A DNA stretch of 64,000 bases from Molossus alvarezi (GCA_037176705.1 JBAWUJ010000096.1:203501-267500); one strand, 5' to 3'; counted from the stretch's first letter, positions 43,481 to 55,150 are shown. Numbers and translations: made by a program. Notes: a model not told the origin generated them from the letters alone.

Positions 43481-43800
43481 CACAAACGTGATACAGTCGG
43501 CCCTCATTTGCCACAGTTAATCAGTTCCAGACTCTAGCGCGATACATGAATTTCCGCGGGGTAGGCTTCTTTATTATACACAGGCCGCCCTGCCACTTGG
43601 CGCTTGCACCACGGAGTGAAGTCCCGCCAGTCGAGCGCGAAGTGGCAGGGCCGACGGGACTGTTGTAATTTTCTGTTGAGTCAAACTTTGTAATTCTGAA
43701 ACGTGTCCCTTCATCGCTCGCCTGGCCACCGCCCTGCGGTCCTTGCCTGACAGAGCCACAGCGCCACCAGCTGTTCACCTGCACGTTTCACCGGCGATTT
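43481..43800. mobile_element. Unclassified old repeat (possible DNA transposon)
   Basis: ACAGTCGGCCCTCATTTGCC followed by CGCGATACATGAATTTCCGC has the feel of a mammalian DNA-transposon terminus. I cannot find the matching inverted end, so the class is a guess. Confidence 0.3.
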
Positions 43801-44006
43801 TTCCTCTTGGCTCCCAGTCTTTCTTTACACCGTGTCTACTGTCAGGGAGCTGTGCTGGGTTTGGGCCAGGGTTTGTCATTGTTGCTTGTTTTCTGCTCTG
43901 ACCATTTTGTCTCTTACTTAGACTGTTCATCAGGTTACATTAATGTAATTCTGATGTGTTTGTGTTTTGATTGGTGTCTTACTATTTCCTTTCTCTTTGT
44001 CTAACC

Positions 44007-44198
44007 CAGTGGTTCTCAACCTTCCTGATGCCGCGACCCTTTAATACAGGTCCTCATGTTGTGGTGACCCCCAACCATAAAATTATTTTTGTGGCTACTT
44101 CATAACTGTAATTTTACTACTGTTCTGTCTTAGGCAACCCCTGTGAAAGGGTCGTTTGACCCCCAAAGGGGTCGCGACCCACAGGTTGAGAACCGCTG
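44007..44198. mobile_element. 192-bp hAT-type MITE
   Basis: Terminal inverted repeats CAGTGGTTCTCAACCT and AGGTTGAGAACCGCTG pair over 16 bp with one mismatch. The inside has CCGCGACCCTTTAATACAG and GGGGTCGCGACCC. This is the CAGTGGTTCTCAACC family of non-autonomous hAT elements. The flanking 8-mers GTCTAACC and AACCACTT no longer match, so the insertion is old or the target duplication has decayed. Confidence 0.85.
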
Positions 44199-44624
44199 AA
44201 CCACTTCAATGTGTGCTTTCTCTCATCCCTTGCCTTATTTGAACTGATCATTTTCTATTTTATCTTTCTCATTGTCAATTCTGTTAATTTTGTGATTATA
44301 CAGTTTTGCTATTCTTCCAGCATTTTCCCTGGAGATTCCGGAGGCCAGCTTCGGCCAGCGTGAATGGGCACACTCTCTTCTCCTTGGACACACGAGGATC
44401 ACCGAGCTCTGCCATCCCGTTTGCCACCCCCTCTGTGTGATGCTGCTCTTATTCCATGTTTACGTCTATACACAGTCTGAACCTCACGAGGAATCACTGT
44501 TGCTGCAGTCAGGTTCATCCAGATTCAGCAGCCCTGTGCATCGGCACTGATGTCCCACGGACCTTCCAGCTGGCCTCTGTCGTCCACTTCGACAGTAAGC
44601 TTTTCCTCCTTCATTCTTCTTCTT

Positions 44625-44808
44625 TTAGAGAGAGAGGACGAGCAATAGAAACATCGATGAGAGAGAACCATGGCTCGGCTGCCTCCTGCATGCCCCCTAC
44701 TGGGGATCAAGCCCCCACCCGGGCATGTGCGCCCGGTCAGGAATCGAACCCATGACCTCTTGGTGCATGGGTTGATGCTCAACCACTGAGCCACAGCAGC
44801 CAGGTTTT
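44625..44808 (-). mobile_element. VES-type SINE (older subfamily)
   Basis: Reverse complement of the GGCTCAGTGGTTGAGCATCA-type head and GGTTCGATTCCTGACCGGGC, with GA-rich 3-prime part. Confidence 0.88.
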
Positions 44809-45300
44809 TCTTCATCCTTGAAGAATAGTTTTGCTAGGCATAGAATTCTGGATTGGTGGCTGTTTTCTCAGCACTTTTTGAAGGGACCACACCATTGTTT
44901 CCCAGTTTCCATGGTTTCTGGCGAGAAGTCAAATTCCATCTAAACCGGGCACTTAAACAAAAGATGGTCATTCTCCCCCAGTCTGGAGGCCAGCAGTCCG
45001 ACACCAAGGTGTGGCCAGGGTGCTCGCCCAGGGTTGTCTACGGGACGGTCCTTCCTGCCTTCTCAGTTTCCGGGGCCCCAGGTGCTCCCCAAGTCTCTGC
45101 CTCAGTCCTCAGAGCCTTCTCCCAAATGTCCTTTTCTGTCTCTTACAAGGACTCCCATCTGACTTAGGACCCACCTTCATCCAGGGTGATCTCATCTCAA
45201 CCCTTATCCTAATCACACCTGCAAATAACTTATTTCCAAGTGAGTCACAGTCTGAGGTCCTGGGTGCACATGAATGTGGAGGACATTACGTACCCAGCCC
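44809..45300 (-). mobile_element. Old antisense L1 fragment and adjoining ancient repeat
   Basis: GAATAGTTTTGCTAGGCATA and CATGGTTTCTGGCGAGAAGT are antisense L1 text. From about 44985 (AGTCTGGAGGCCAGCAGTCC) to 45300 the sequence resembles an ancient mammalian repeat with the CCTAATCACACCTGCAAATA motif; the family is not named. Confidence 0.55.
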
Positions 45301-45859
45301 AGAACGGAAGGCAGGACACGGGCCCCACGCATCTGTGATTCTGTACTTTCAGACTAACTTCTCTACATCTGTCCCCCTGGGAAGGATGGGAGGGGTGGTC
45401 GGCCTGAGGTGGGGTCCCTGGGTGAGACAGGCAGGCTCAGGGCTCTGAGGGGCCCTGGACCCAGGCTCCTGCCCTGACACTGGCTGGAGCCCAGAGGTGA
45501 TTCCAGAAGGTTTTGCAGGGGACTGAGAATGAGGGGGGTGAAGAGGGGTCCCCCTGCTCCCATGTGGTCTGGCTGCCCTGAGTTCCCGGGGTGGCTCTGA
45601 GACTTCCTGGGTGCCCCCACACTTTGGCCTCGTTACCCAGCAGGGGCTTGTGAAGAAATGACGTCTGGGCTGGAGGGTGGGACACAGAAGGTATCTGACC
45701 AGAGTGTGACAGTCAGGAAAGCACTTGTCCTAAACCATAGTTGAATCTTTTTAAAAGAAAAAATGTCAAAACAAACACCAAAAGGATCAGCATGGCTGTG
45801 GCCAGGGGAAGGATCAGTAGAGGGTCATTTCTATTTATTTATTTTTAATTTTTAAAACT

Positions 45860-46004
45860 GAGAGAGAGAGAGACATCGATTGGTGGTTCCACTTATTTAC
45901 CGGCCCGTTGGTTGATTCTTGTACGTGCCCTGACTGGGATCAAACCCACAACCTTGGAAGACGGGAAGCAGCCTCTAACCAGCGGAGCAGCCCGGCCAGT
46001 GTGC
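45860..46004 (-). mobile_element. VES-type SINE, diverged
   Basis: AGAGAGAGAGAGACATCGAT, GTACGTGCCCTGACTGGGAT and AGCGGAGCAGCCCGGCCAGT show a minus-strand SINE with a decayed head. Confidence 0.8.
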
Positions 46005-46386
46005 ATTTTTACTTTTTTGTTGTAGTTTCCTACATATCCAAAATTTTCTACAATAGGCATATTTTATTTTTATGACCAGAAATGAAGAAATTAAAATGTG
46101 TGTCCGTGAAGGGACAGGGGCAGGTCCTGGGAGGTGAGCCTGCCAGCCGCACTCGCGGGAAATGTAGACACAGATCTGGGAGCTGCCACACTGACTTGCT
46201 TTTCCTGCCCTCATCCTGCCCCACCTCTGATGCCCTGCGCTTTGGAGGGGGTGGGAGGGGCAGGCGACGCACGGAGATTGGGAGCAAGGTGGTCAGAGAA
46301 GTGGGCTAGAGAACTGGGTGTCCTCCCGAGGCTTTGACAGGGAAAGAATGCGAGAGAAATGTCCCTGGACATAAATGCACAACCCC

Positions 46387-46392
46387 TTTATT
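46387..46392 (-). terminator. NEU4: Candidate NEU4 poly(A) signal AATAAA
   Basis: On the minus strand the sequence reads GGGAAATAAAGGGGTTGTGC. AATAAA followed by a GT-rich stretch lies about 590 bp past the NEU4 stop. If it is used, the VES SINE at 46574-46820 is part of the 3-prime UTR, in antisense orientation. Confidence 0.5.
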
Positions 46393-46573
46393 TCCCGTCT
46401 CGAAGCCAGAAAGCAGAGCAAGATTAAAGAGACAAACACCAGGACAGCGCAGCGCCGTGTCCTAGTCTAAGGGTCCCGAGTCGCCCTTGCCCACGGCCCA
46501 CTGCCTGCCCTTGGCTTGCAGCTGCACGCCACCTTCTCAAAGACCAGCCTTGTTTGTCAGAAAGTATTAAGAC

Positions 46574-46820
46574 TGGCCCTGGTCAGTTTGGCTCAGCGGT
46601 TAGAGCGTTGGCCCGTGGACCGGAGAGTCCCGGGTTCGGTTCCTGCTAAGGACATGCATCTCGGTTGCAGTTTGTCCCCGGCCCTGACTGGGGTCGTGTG
46701 GGTGGCAACCAATCGATGTGTCTCTCTCACGTTGATGTTTCTCTCTCTCTCTTCCTCCCTCTCTCCCTCCGCTCTATCTGAAGATAAATGCAAAAATGTC
46801 AGCAGGTGAGGACAACAAAA
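46574..46820 (+). mobile_element. VES SINE in the NEU4 3-prime UTR or downstream flank
   Basis: Head GGCCCTGGTCAGTTTGGCTC, tail TCAGCAGGTGAGGACAACAA. AAAGTATTAAGACT before and AAAATATTAAAACT after look like a diverged duplication. Antisense to NEU4. Confidence 0.92.
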
Positions 46821-46980
46821 AGAAAATATTAAAACTGAACTTCTGCACCATCTCACAGGGTCTTTCATGAAGACCCACCCTCACAACTCTCCGTGAAGAA
46901 GCCAAGGGTCAAAGGGACCTCTCCAGAGGGTGCCCAGAGCTCCCCCAGGCCCCTGCCCCCAGGCCTGGCTGGAGGGCCCT

Positions 46981-47954
46981 TCAGGAGGGCCAGCACAGCC
47001 CCCGAGGTTTGCTCCCCAGGCCCGTGGGCTCGGGGCCCGGAAGCACGTTCTCCAGGACCTCGCGCAGGGAGAACACGCAGAAGGAGATTTCTTCATAGGA
47101 CTCCCTTGTTCCACTCTCGTACAGACACGCAAAGTTCAGGGCTCCCTCGGGGGTGGGGCCCAGGGATGCCAGGTCAGAGTAGCCGCTGGGGCCCTGGTAG
47201 ATCACCCAGGGCTCCGTCCAGCTGTAGGGGTCCAGGGGGAATCTGCTCAGATGGACACCCATATGGAGCCGAGCCCTGCGCCCCACCGGGTGGGAATACA
47301 GCAGCCATGTGGGGCTCTGAGACAGGGCCCAGGCCCTCCTGTCTCCACCAAGCCCAGGCCCTGGCCTAGGCCCCCTGGGGCCAGGGTCCTGTGGGCCGTC
47401 CCCATGTCCCTGTGTCCCGCACAGCCCCTCACCCCCTTGGGTGTCTCCAGTGCCCTCCTCTGGGGATTCTTGGGCTCCAGGACAGAGGTTTGGAGGAAAA
47501 GGGGTCTTCCTAGAGCCCACTGCCCATCCCTCACTGCCCGGCCTGCTAGAGGGTGGAGCTGGGAAGCTCAGGATGCTGCCCTGGCAGCCCCGGGCGGTCT
47601 CAGCCAGGGTGGGCACCAGCTCTCCCGGCAGGAAGGAGGTGCCGTTGTCTGTGCTGAGGGCCTGCACACGGCTGCCCAGGGGGCTCCGGGCATTGCAGTA
47701 AAGGACGCTGCCCGCCTGCCCTGCATCTACCACAGCCAGCTGGCACTCGCCCGAGCGCAGGTTGGGCACGAGGCCACCATGGTGCCAGGTCTGGCCGTGG
47801 TCATCGCTGTAGAAGGTGAAGGCGTGGGGGCTGGTCCTGCAGATCCTGCCGAAGCACTCCCGCCGGTCCACGCGGTAGGTGTAGGCCGGGACCAGCAGGC
47901 GGCCTGAGCTCAGCTGGATGCCGTGGCCAGGGCCCACAGCAAACGTGGCCCAGT
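46981..47954 (-). CDS. NEU4: NEU4 coding exon 3 (large C-terminal exon)
   Basis: Begins after CTGCAG and completes codon Asp153 (G/AC). Starts DWATFAVGPGHGIQLSSGRL and ends SKPRGLCWPS with TGA at 46983-46981. Holds Asp box 2, catalytic Glu222, Arg242 and Tyr431, and the low-complexity loop. Confidence 0.96.
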
Positions 47955-49269
47955 CTGCAGACGGGAGGGGCTGCTGTTACCTCAGGAAGGGTGAGGAGGG
48001 GGGGCACAGATTAATGAGCACCTTGTGAGGGAGCCACCAGCTGACCGGCCTCGCCCTCCACTCGTTCCCGCTGCCCTGAGTCCTCTGGAGCTGGACACGA
48101 CTCCTGAGGACATTCGCGGGAGTGGGGAGCCCAGGCAGGCCACTTGGCCAGGTTCTCAGCATGTGAGCAGGTGGACAGTCCCCAAACACAGGTGGACAGT
48201 CAACAACTGTGTCCAGTGTGAGCGTTGTCCAGACAGAGGCGGCGGCGTGCAGGGGCTGCAGAGCTTCAGGGCTGGGTAGCCCTCCTGGCCCTGGACTGAG
48301 TCCCAGGGGAGGGGCCACAACAGACAGCTCTTTCATTAGCTCCAGGTCTCAGAGCCTGCCCCTTGCCGGGGTTGAGGTGGCCCCTGCTGGCAGTGGGTGG
48401 TCAGGCCCTTGCGGAGGGGTAGGTGGAGTGGAGGAAAAGCTTTGACTAAGGTCAACCTGCCTGCAACCCTGGGCTGGGGCCCCACCCACAGGTGGTTGAG
48501 GAGGAGGAGGAAGCGGTTAAGGAGGGAGACCTTGGGGTTTGGGGCTGAGATTCAGACACAGCTCAGGGGCAACACCAACACCTCTGCAGACTCAAGGGTT
48601 GGGGGTCCGACAGCCCCTGCCAAAGGTGTCCATGGCCCTTGGGGGGTGAGGGGGCACCTCGAGCCAGACCCGCCCCCACCAGCGGGAAGACACGCCCCTC
48701 CCCGCGCAGGCCCCGCCTACCGCGCTCCACTGCGCCCACCGCCTCCGCCGTCAGGTCGCGCGCGCCGCCCCAGGTGCGCCCGGCGTCCCGGCTGGTCACG
48801 CAGCAGAGGCGCGCGGCGTTCCTGCCCGTGGCGATCTGTGCAGCCTCGGGGGTCTGGCCGCGCACCGCCACGAAGAAGAGGAAGACGGTGCCGGTGCGCG
48901 AGTCGTGCACTGGGCAGGGGTTCATGGAGCGGTGCGCCTCCAGGGCCGCGGTCCCCAGCACGCGGGCGGCGCCCCACTGCCGGGAGAGGGCGGGGGTGGA
49001 GGGAGGGCAGCCTCCGGTGCGTCCCGGCCCGCCGCCCCGGCCCGCCCCGCCCCACCCCGCGCACTCACCCGCACCGAGCCCCCCGCCAGCGAGCCGCGCC
49101 TCTGCACCAGGCGGTGGGCGTGCGCGTCGTCGGGGCTGAGCCGCTGCTCCGCGAAGGCCAGCAGCGCGGGCCCGGGGCTCAGCGGCAGCAGCGCGGGCAC
49201 ACGGTAGGTCAGGCCGCTCCGCTCGCTCCGGAAGAGCACGGTCCGCGTGGGGACTCGGGGGGTCCCCAT
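46981..49269 (-). CDS. NEU4: NEU4, sialidase 4, whole coding span
   Basis: Exo-alpha-sialidase that removes terminal sialic acid from glycoproteins and gangliosides; in human it is found on internal membranes and lysosome or mitochondria depending on isoform. Three coding exons join in frame: 49269-49069, 48976-48721, 47954-46981; 1431 nt, 476 residues (human 484). It is a six-bladed beta-propeller. Asp boxes are visible at SRDAGRTW (129-136) and SDDHGQTW (202-209), with a degenerate STDNGTSF (253-260). Likely catalytic residues: Arg23 (TYRVP), Asp47 or Asp48 (SPDDAHAHR), Glu222 (RSGECQ), Arg242 (NARSP) and the nucleophile Tyr431 (LYESG). A Pro/Gly-rich insertion at about 285-365 is typical of NEU4 among the four sialidases. 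The neighbours match human synteny. No 5-prime non-coding exon was identified. Confidence 0.96.
48721..48976 (-). CDS. NEU4: NEU4 coding exon 2
   Basis: 256 nt between GGCAG and a GTAGGC donor. It encodes WGAARVLGTAALEAHRSMNP through RDLTAEAVGAVER with Asp box 1. The expected human GGAVQD is GAVERD here. Confidence 0.95.
49069..49269 (-). CDS. NEU4: NEU4 coding exon 1
   Basis: ATG at 49269-49267, reading MGTPRVPTRTVLFRSERSGL; it ends GSLAGGSVR at a GTGAGT donor, 67 codons as in human. The region 48650-49270 is CpG-dense. Confidence 0.95.
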
Positions 49270-52200
49270 GCTCTGCGGGGCCAGGGCCAGCGGGTCAGCG
49301 CGCGGGGTCCAGCCACACCCCCTCTCTCCGTCCAGTGGGGAAGGGAGCTCTGGGGGCACAGAGGCCCCCACCCACGCCCAGCCGCCTCCCTCTACCCAGG
49401 CCCCTGGCCCTGGCCCAGACTCTGACCACCTCTTCACGGCCACTGCACTCCCGAGTGTCCATGTGGCCCACGGAGGAAGAGCAGGGAGCCTGGCCAGAGC
49501 CCCTGACCCCACAGCCGCCTGCCTGGGACAAGTCAGCGCGACCGGCCCAGAAGGAGGCCGCCCAAGGGCACAGTCAGGACCCAGCGTTTTGGGCCAGGAG
49601 GCTCCAGTGTCCCCAGACAGGGCCGCACGACCCCGGGAGCCAGCCACACAAACACAGAGGCACGAAAGACACACGAGACACAGAGAAACTGAGCCTGAGG
49701 AAAGAGACGTTCGCAGACACACACTTACAGACCGCACACAGGAGGAAGGCACCCTGACTGCTGCCACCACCCCTCTCCTGCGGGGTCACCAGGGTCGGGG
49801 TTCTCGGGAGTAGCCAGGAGAGGGGGGGTTCGCCTGCTGAAGCCAAGGTGGCCCCAGCAGGTCTGCGGAGAAGGCCCTAAACTCCAGGCCCCAGAGGGAC
49901 AGCTTCAGGGGCAGGTGACCCACCACTCTGCCCCTCGGTCTCCTGAACAGAGCAGGGGGTCCTGGGGAGGTCCAGCAGAGCCACCGGTGCCCCAATAGCT
50001 CCCACGTGTGCCCAGAGACCTAGGAATGGTGTCGGCCAGCAGGGCGGTGGAGTGACCCCAAGGAGGAGGCACCGCCGTATGGCCCTGCCCCTGCCCCGTC
50101 CCAGCAGAGAGGAGCCACAGGGGAAGAGGGGGCAGCTCTAGTCTGTGCCTTGAGGTGCAGCGCATTGAACTTGAAAGCAGCTGCCCCCACACAGTGAAGG
50201 AGGAAGATGAGCACCCTCCACGCCTGCCCGGGCCCTGCCTGGGCTGAGTCCACAACGGGTGGGGTGGCTCAGAGGGGGAGCCCTGCCGGAGGACCGTGTG
50301 CTGGAGGCTGGGTGGGCTTCCTGGTGCAGAGAGCTAGACGCAGGGGCTGAGGGGAGGTCCTGGTGGGAGGGTCACCGGGGTGCAGCCAGGACTAGAAGGC
50401 CCCTCCCCCACAGGCCGGTCTCCCATGGCCCCCTACCTGCAGGTGGCCCAAATCCCCCCCCAGTACACCCCAGCTCTCTAAACTTGCTGGGCTCCTGCAG
50501 GGGTGACCGTGGGCCTCCTCATGAGGATGAATTGGGACACGGGTGGGCTGGCAGTGCAGATGGCATCTGTCTGCTCTGTGGGCTGCCGGCCCCAGGGAAC
50601 GGGGCCGAGCTGGCAGAGGAGGGTGGACTGCAGGCGGCAGGCAGTGAGATGTCGGGGTGGGCCCTGCGCACAGCACAGTGCGTCTGAGTCGACCGTCGAG
50701 CAGAAAGCAGGGGGACAGGAATGAGCACTGTGGGAAGACAGGGTCCTGACCAGAGGACCTCCCTCCGGCACCTAGCAGGGTGCACCTCCACACCTGGGGT
50801 CCCCACACAGACAGCCGCCTCAGCCTCGGGCCAGCTTTGTCCAAGACCACCTGCTCCCGGAGCCACCTGCCCGTCCCACGGAGCGGCGAGGGCCTGAGCG
50901 CTGCCCGTGTCCTGGGAGCCGGGGCCGCAGCCGGTCTGCACCCAGAGAGCAGCTGTGCTGAGCAGGAAGCAGGTGTGGGCACGAGTCCCTCTGGACTGAA
51001 TGGACACAGCGGGGCATTCTCTCCAGCGAGCCCCGGCTCGCTCCCCAGGGCCTGAGACCACCCGAGATGGTGTCAGCAGAACTAGGGGCCCCAGGCCCAC
51101 CCCTGGCCTGGGGACATAGCGGCAGAGAGGGCGGATCCCAGGACCAGCTGGCATTTCTGCGCAGGGCAAACAGGGCTGCTGGACACTCGGATCGTCCTTG
51201 CCCGGACCAGAGCCTCCAAGTTCTGGGGAGGCCCCCACTGCGTGCAGAGGAACCGGCCTCCCAGGCAGCCAGCCCTGCCCAGTGTGCCAGTTCAGCAGGT
51301 TCTGGGGCTTTGACTTGACCAGAGGCTACATCTGAACATTAACTGGAGCTAGAATATTGAAGTCTGGGTGCCCCCCCAAAGAGGTCTTTCTCGGGGGCAG
51401 CACATGGCAGAGGGGAAACGGAGGCCCAGGGAGGTCATGGGACCTCCAAGAGAACCTGGTCCGCTGACCCTGAGCCCCGGGCAAGCTGTTGAGGCTCGTC
51501 CTGCCTCAGACCTGCCCGCAGCCTGGCTTCGGGGGCTCTGGAGCCCTGGCACCAGCCCAGGCCGGCGGCCCACATCCTCCCTCCGCAGTCCCCACCTCTT
51601 TGTCCTTGGGACCTGTTACTCCTGGCCCAGCTCAGCCTGCTGAAGTGCCTCATATGACGAGCAAAGGCACTTTGTAGAAATCAGGCAGAGGGACCCCGGC
51701 TCTGTCACCCCCCACCCCTCTCCACCCCACCCCAGGCTGGGGCTCCAATCTCCCCTGCATGCCCTGTGCTCTGTGCAGACAAGGACTCAATTACCACCCT
51801 TCTGCCAGGTGCAGCGTCACCCACAGGCCCACCTGACCCTACGCCTGGGATGTGGCTTTGGCCTGGAGGCCGTCTGCTCCACCCATCCTCTGAATCTCCC
51901 TCCAGGCCCTTCCGTGTGACACCTGCCCCTCAAGTCAGGGAGCTGTCCCATCGGGGATCCATACACCCCAAAGTGGGGAAGCCAGGGGGACAGAAAGAGC
52001 CGGATCCTGGCCCTGGGCAGCAGGGGAACAGGGAAGGGACTCACCGGGCACCGCAGGGAAGCTGCAGAGCGCTGGGGCGGCCACGGGACTGCCTGCCTCG
52101 GGACCCAGTGAGCTGAGCCGGGACAAGGCCCACTGTGTGGGCAGGAGGCGGGAGCTGGCCTTGTCCCAGGGCTGCGTCAGGACCCAGGACCCTCCTGCCA

Positions 52201-52854
52201 GCTGCGGTTCAGCAGAACAGTCAGGGTGCAGAAGGGAACCCCGGGTGGAGGCCACTGTCAGGATGGGCCACACAGGCCCCTTTTTTCTGGCTGACCTACT
52301 CCACCCTGAGGTGCTGGGGGCCTCGGGGAAGGGGGCCACAGCCGCCCCCAGGCCTCCTGCGAAGATGCCTCAAACTACATGATGCTCTGTGACCCTTCCC
52401 TTGGCCCCCAGGATGTGGCCCGTGTCTGTGCTCAGGACCCGGGCTCCGACCAGGCAGGCCAGCGTCCCCCCTCCCCCGCACCAGCGGCCTCCCAGGGCTC
52501 CTCCTGCCAGCCAGCCGCCTCCCCCCGCTCCCCCACTGCTGTCTCCAAGGTGGCTTGGTGGGTGACCACTGTCCAGGTGACCACCATCCAGTGACCGCTG
52601 CCTAGGCGACTGCCACCCTAGTGACCACTGCCTGGGTGACCACTGCCCGGTGATAACTTCCAGAGCCAGGGCCTCAAGGGAAGTGACAGGGGCTCTGGGA
52701 GGGCCAGCCCCTCAGGGACACCCCGGGCCCCACCCCCTCCCTTTCCTGCTTCTGCCTCCAACAGGAGGGACTTCGAAGCGAGAGACGGGCTCTGGGAAAA
52801 GTAGGGCGTCATGTGATGTCCACAGAGATGACAAGCCTGCCGTGTCCCTTCAGG
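49270..52854. other. NEU4 upstream region, no gene seen
   Basis: Unique GC-rich DNA with no recognised mobile element. Non-coding NEU4 leader exons and the promoter should be here but cannot be located by sequence alone. A small degenerate repeat of GTGACCACTGCC-type units lies at 52560-52650. Confidence 0.5.
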
Positions 52855-52912
52855 TCCTACCTCTCAGTCCATGGGAGGATGCTCCATCCACTAAGCCACA
52901 CCGGCCAGGGAA
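52855..52912 (-). mobile_element. VES-type SINE fragment
   Basis: GCTCCATCCACTAAGCCACA followed by CCGGCCAGGG is a decayed head on the minus strand; the body is gone. Confidence 0.6.
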
Positions 52913-53769
52913 GCCACCTTTTTTAAATATGAAGGTTTCACATAAAGACCCGTGTTTCCAGTTTCTCTGAAAAAATCAGGTCTGCCTCGTGGGCTCCCCC
53001 GCTCCCCTGAGGCAAGCACACACCCTCTGGTCACACACAGCCTCACCTGCCCCGGAAGGAGGCTCAGGAGGGTCTGCTCCCAGTTTTCACGGGCTGTTCA
53101 GCCTTTTGGGTGGGTGGACTGGTCATTTCTGAGTTATTACAAACCACATACACTGTATATGGTAACAGATACCCCAAAGTGTCCCTCCAAAAACAGTGCC
53201 AGTTCATAGTCCTGCCCACCCCAAAGGCACAAGCAAACGCCATGGAATTTCTGCGTGACTCCGAGGTCTTGATTCCGTGCCCCTGAGTATGGGCCTGTCT
53301 GTGGTGACAGCTGCTGGCAGAGGTCCGGGCCTCTCCCCCACCCCCGGCACGAACTGCTCTGCGTTCAGAAGCAGCAGGGTTCCGTCCTCCTCCTGGGTTC
53401 GCCCTGACCCAGGTGTGCCCAGGTGTGGTCTTGCTTACTTTGGGCATTGGTGGAGCCTGCCTGATGCTCAGGGCACTGAATTTGATCTGGGTCTTTCTCA
53501 TCTGATTGGAGTTTCTGTCCTTGGCAGCCACTTCCCATGCACGCGCCGGCTCATCTGGCATCTGGTTCCCCTTTTCCGCATTCCCGAGCGGTCCCACTCT
53601 GCCTCGTCCCTGGTTGAGGGCCCGCGGTCCGGCAGAGGGTCCCCAGCGCACCCTGGCTCTCTGCAGCGTCCTCTTTTTCACCAACTCCACTCAGTTTTTT
53701 TGAAGTCACTTTTTCAGGTTCCAAATATCGTCCTTGATTTTCAAATTCGCTGCACTGTGTCCTCTGATC
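52913..53769. other. No gene seen
   Basis: Unique sequence. The minus-strand frame 53064-53690 has no recognised domain and does not continue the zinc-finger homology that begins further on. Confidence 0.4.
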
Positions 53770-54527
53770 TCACTAAAGAAGTCTTTTCTCCAGTGTAAAT
53801 TCTCTGGTGTGGAATGTGGCCAGAGCTTTGCCCAAAGGACTCCCCACAATCACTCCATTCCCTCGGCTTTTCTGCGGCGTGAACTCGCCCACGTCGCCCG
53901 CGAAGTTTTGTCGGAGGGCTTCCCTCCATTCGCCGCTGGAGAGACTTCTCCAGAGCAGACATGCAGACACTGAAGAAGCCTCTGGCTGAGGCTGGCAGCT
54001 GTTCCCCAGTCTCCCGACTGGGGGTGACTTTTCCACCGTGAAAAGCCCACCCCCTCACACTGCCGCGGTGGCTCCTCAGCGTTAGGTGCCGAAGGAAGCT
54101 GAGACGTCCTCCCCAACCTTTCTGCCGACGAATCGCGCCCCTGGCACATAGAAGCTGCCCCTGGTGACAAACGAGGCCCTGTCCACGTCTGCTGCCCAGG
54201 GCTTCTCTCCACTGCGTCCTCAGAAACAGAAGCCTCTCACCCGTGTCCCTGAAGGAGGCTCCTGCTGACGTGTTGGTGGAACTCAGTCAGGTGCAAAGTA
54301 CCTTTCAGGACTGAGACACAGTGATCACAGGGATGGGGCCTCTGGACTGCTGGACCTGCCCGAGAAGCCCTGCCCTGTGGCTCCCCTTCTGTACGTACAG
54401 TCTGCTCAGAAGAGAGCTTCTCCTCTTCCAGGGACGCTGCAAGTGCAGAGATTTCCGGCATCACATCGCCGTTCAGAAGTCTCTGGGTCTCCTCAAGGAG
54501 CCACGTCCTCGGAGACCATATCTTTTT
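53770..54527 (-). pseudogene. Processed KRAB zinc-finger pseudogene (ZNF211/ZNF587-like)
   Basis: Reading down the minus strand: a KRAB-A remnant EETQRLLNGDVMPEISAL (about 54500-54450), then a finger-like [20 protein letters not shown] (about 54330-54275), [13 protein letters not shown] (about 54135-54100) and a degenerate C2H2 finger [16 protein letters not shown] with the linker IYTGEK (about 53850-53785). KRAB and the downstream part, separate exons in functional genes, are joined without introns, so this is a retrocopy. Stops and frameshifts are frequent (at least three frames are needed). The CDxCxxVLKxxLHLxEH pattern is typical of a KRAB-ZNF group that includes ZNF211 and ZNF587. The 5-prime end is cut by the SINE at 54530. 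Confidence 0.7.
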
Positions 54528-54529
54528 CT

Positions 54530-54727
54530 TCTTTTATCCTCACCCGAGGACATTTTTTTTTTCTGCATTTATCTTCAGATAGAGCAGGACAGGGGGGTGG
54601 GAAGAGAGAGAGAAACATTGACATGAGAGACACATCGAGTGGTACATGCCCTTAGCGGGAACCAAAGCCGGGACTTCCCGGTCTGCAGGCCGATGCTCTA
54701 ACCGCTGAGCCAAACCGGCCAGGGCAA
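54530..54727 (-). mobile_element. VES SINE inserted at the KRAB pseudogene
   Basis: Reverse complement: TATCCTCACCCGAGGACATT through GCTGAGCCAAACCGGCCAGG. TATCTTTTTC on both sides (about 54519-54528 and 54731-54740) is the target-site duplication. Confidence 0.93.
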
Positions 54728-54739
54728 TCCGTATCTTTT

Positions 54740-55150
54740 TCAAAACATGTTTTTATTGATCTTTTTTTAAACGTATGCACTGTTTATTTCTGAGATTTCC
54801 ATTTAAAATTTTCAGACCACGGTTGACCTTGGGTGACTGAAGCCATGGAAACTGAAATCACAGAGAAGGGAGGACCACTGGCCCCAAAGGCATCGCCCCT
54901 CCGGTGACACCTGGCTGCAGAAGGGGGAACTTGCACAGCGATCAGAGCTGCTGCACCTTCGTCCCCTGCAGTCCACCTGGTGTCTGCTGTACCCAGGACA
55001 GTCCCAGAGCTGGCGGGAGAAGTGTGTGCGTCACTGACACTGCACCCACACCACCGAAGGACAACAGGCCGTGGGCTTCTTCCTGTCTGTCCTCGAAGGT
55101 CCACAGAGTCGGGTACACAGGCAGACTTAGCCTTTAATCTTTGTCTTTCC
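54740..55150. mobile_element. Possible old DNA-transposon fragment
   Basis: TTTCAGACCACGGTTGACCT, then GGGTGACTGAAGCCATGGAA and CAGAGAAGGGAGGACCACTG recall the end of a Tigger-type element. The match is partial, and the rest of the stretch looks unique. Confidence 0.35.
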
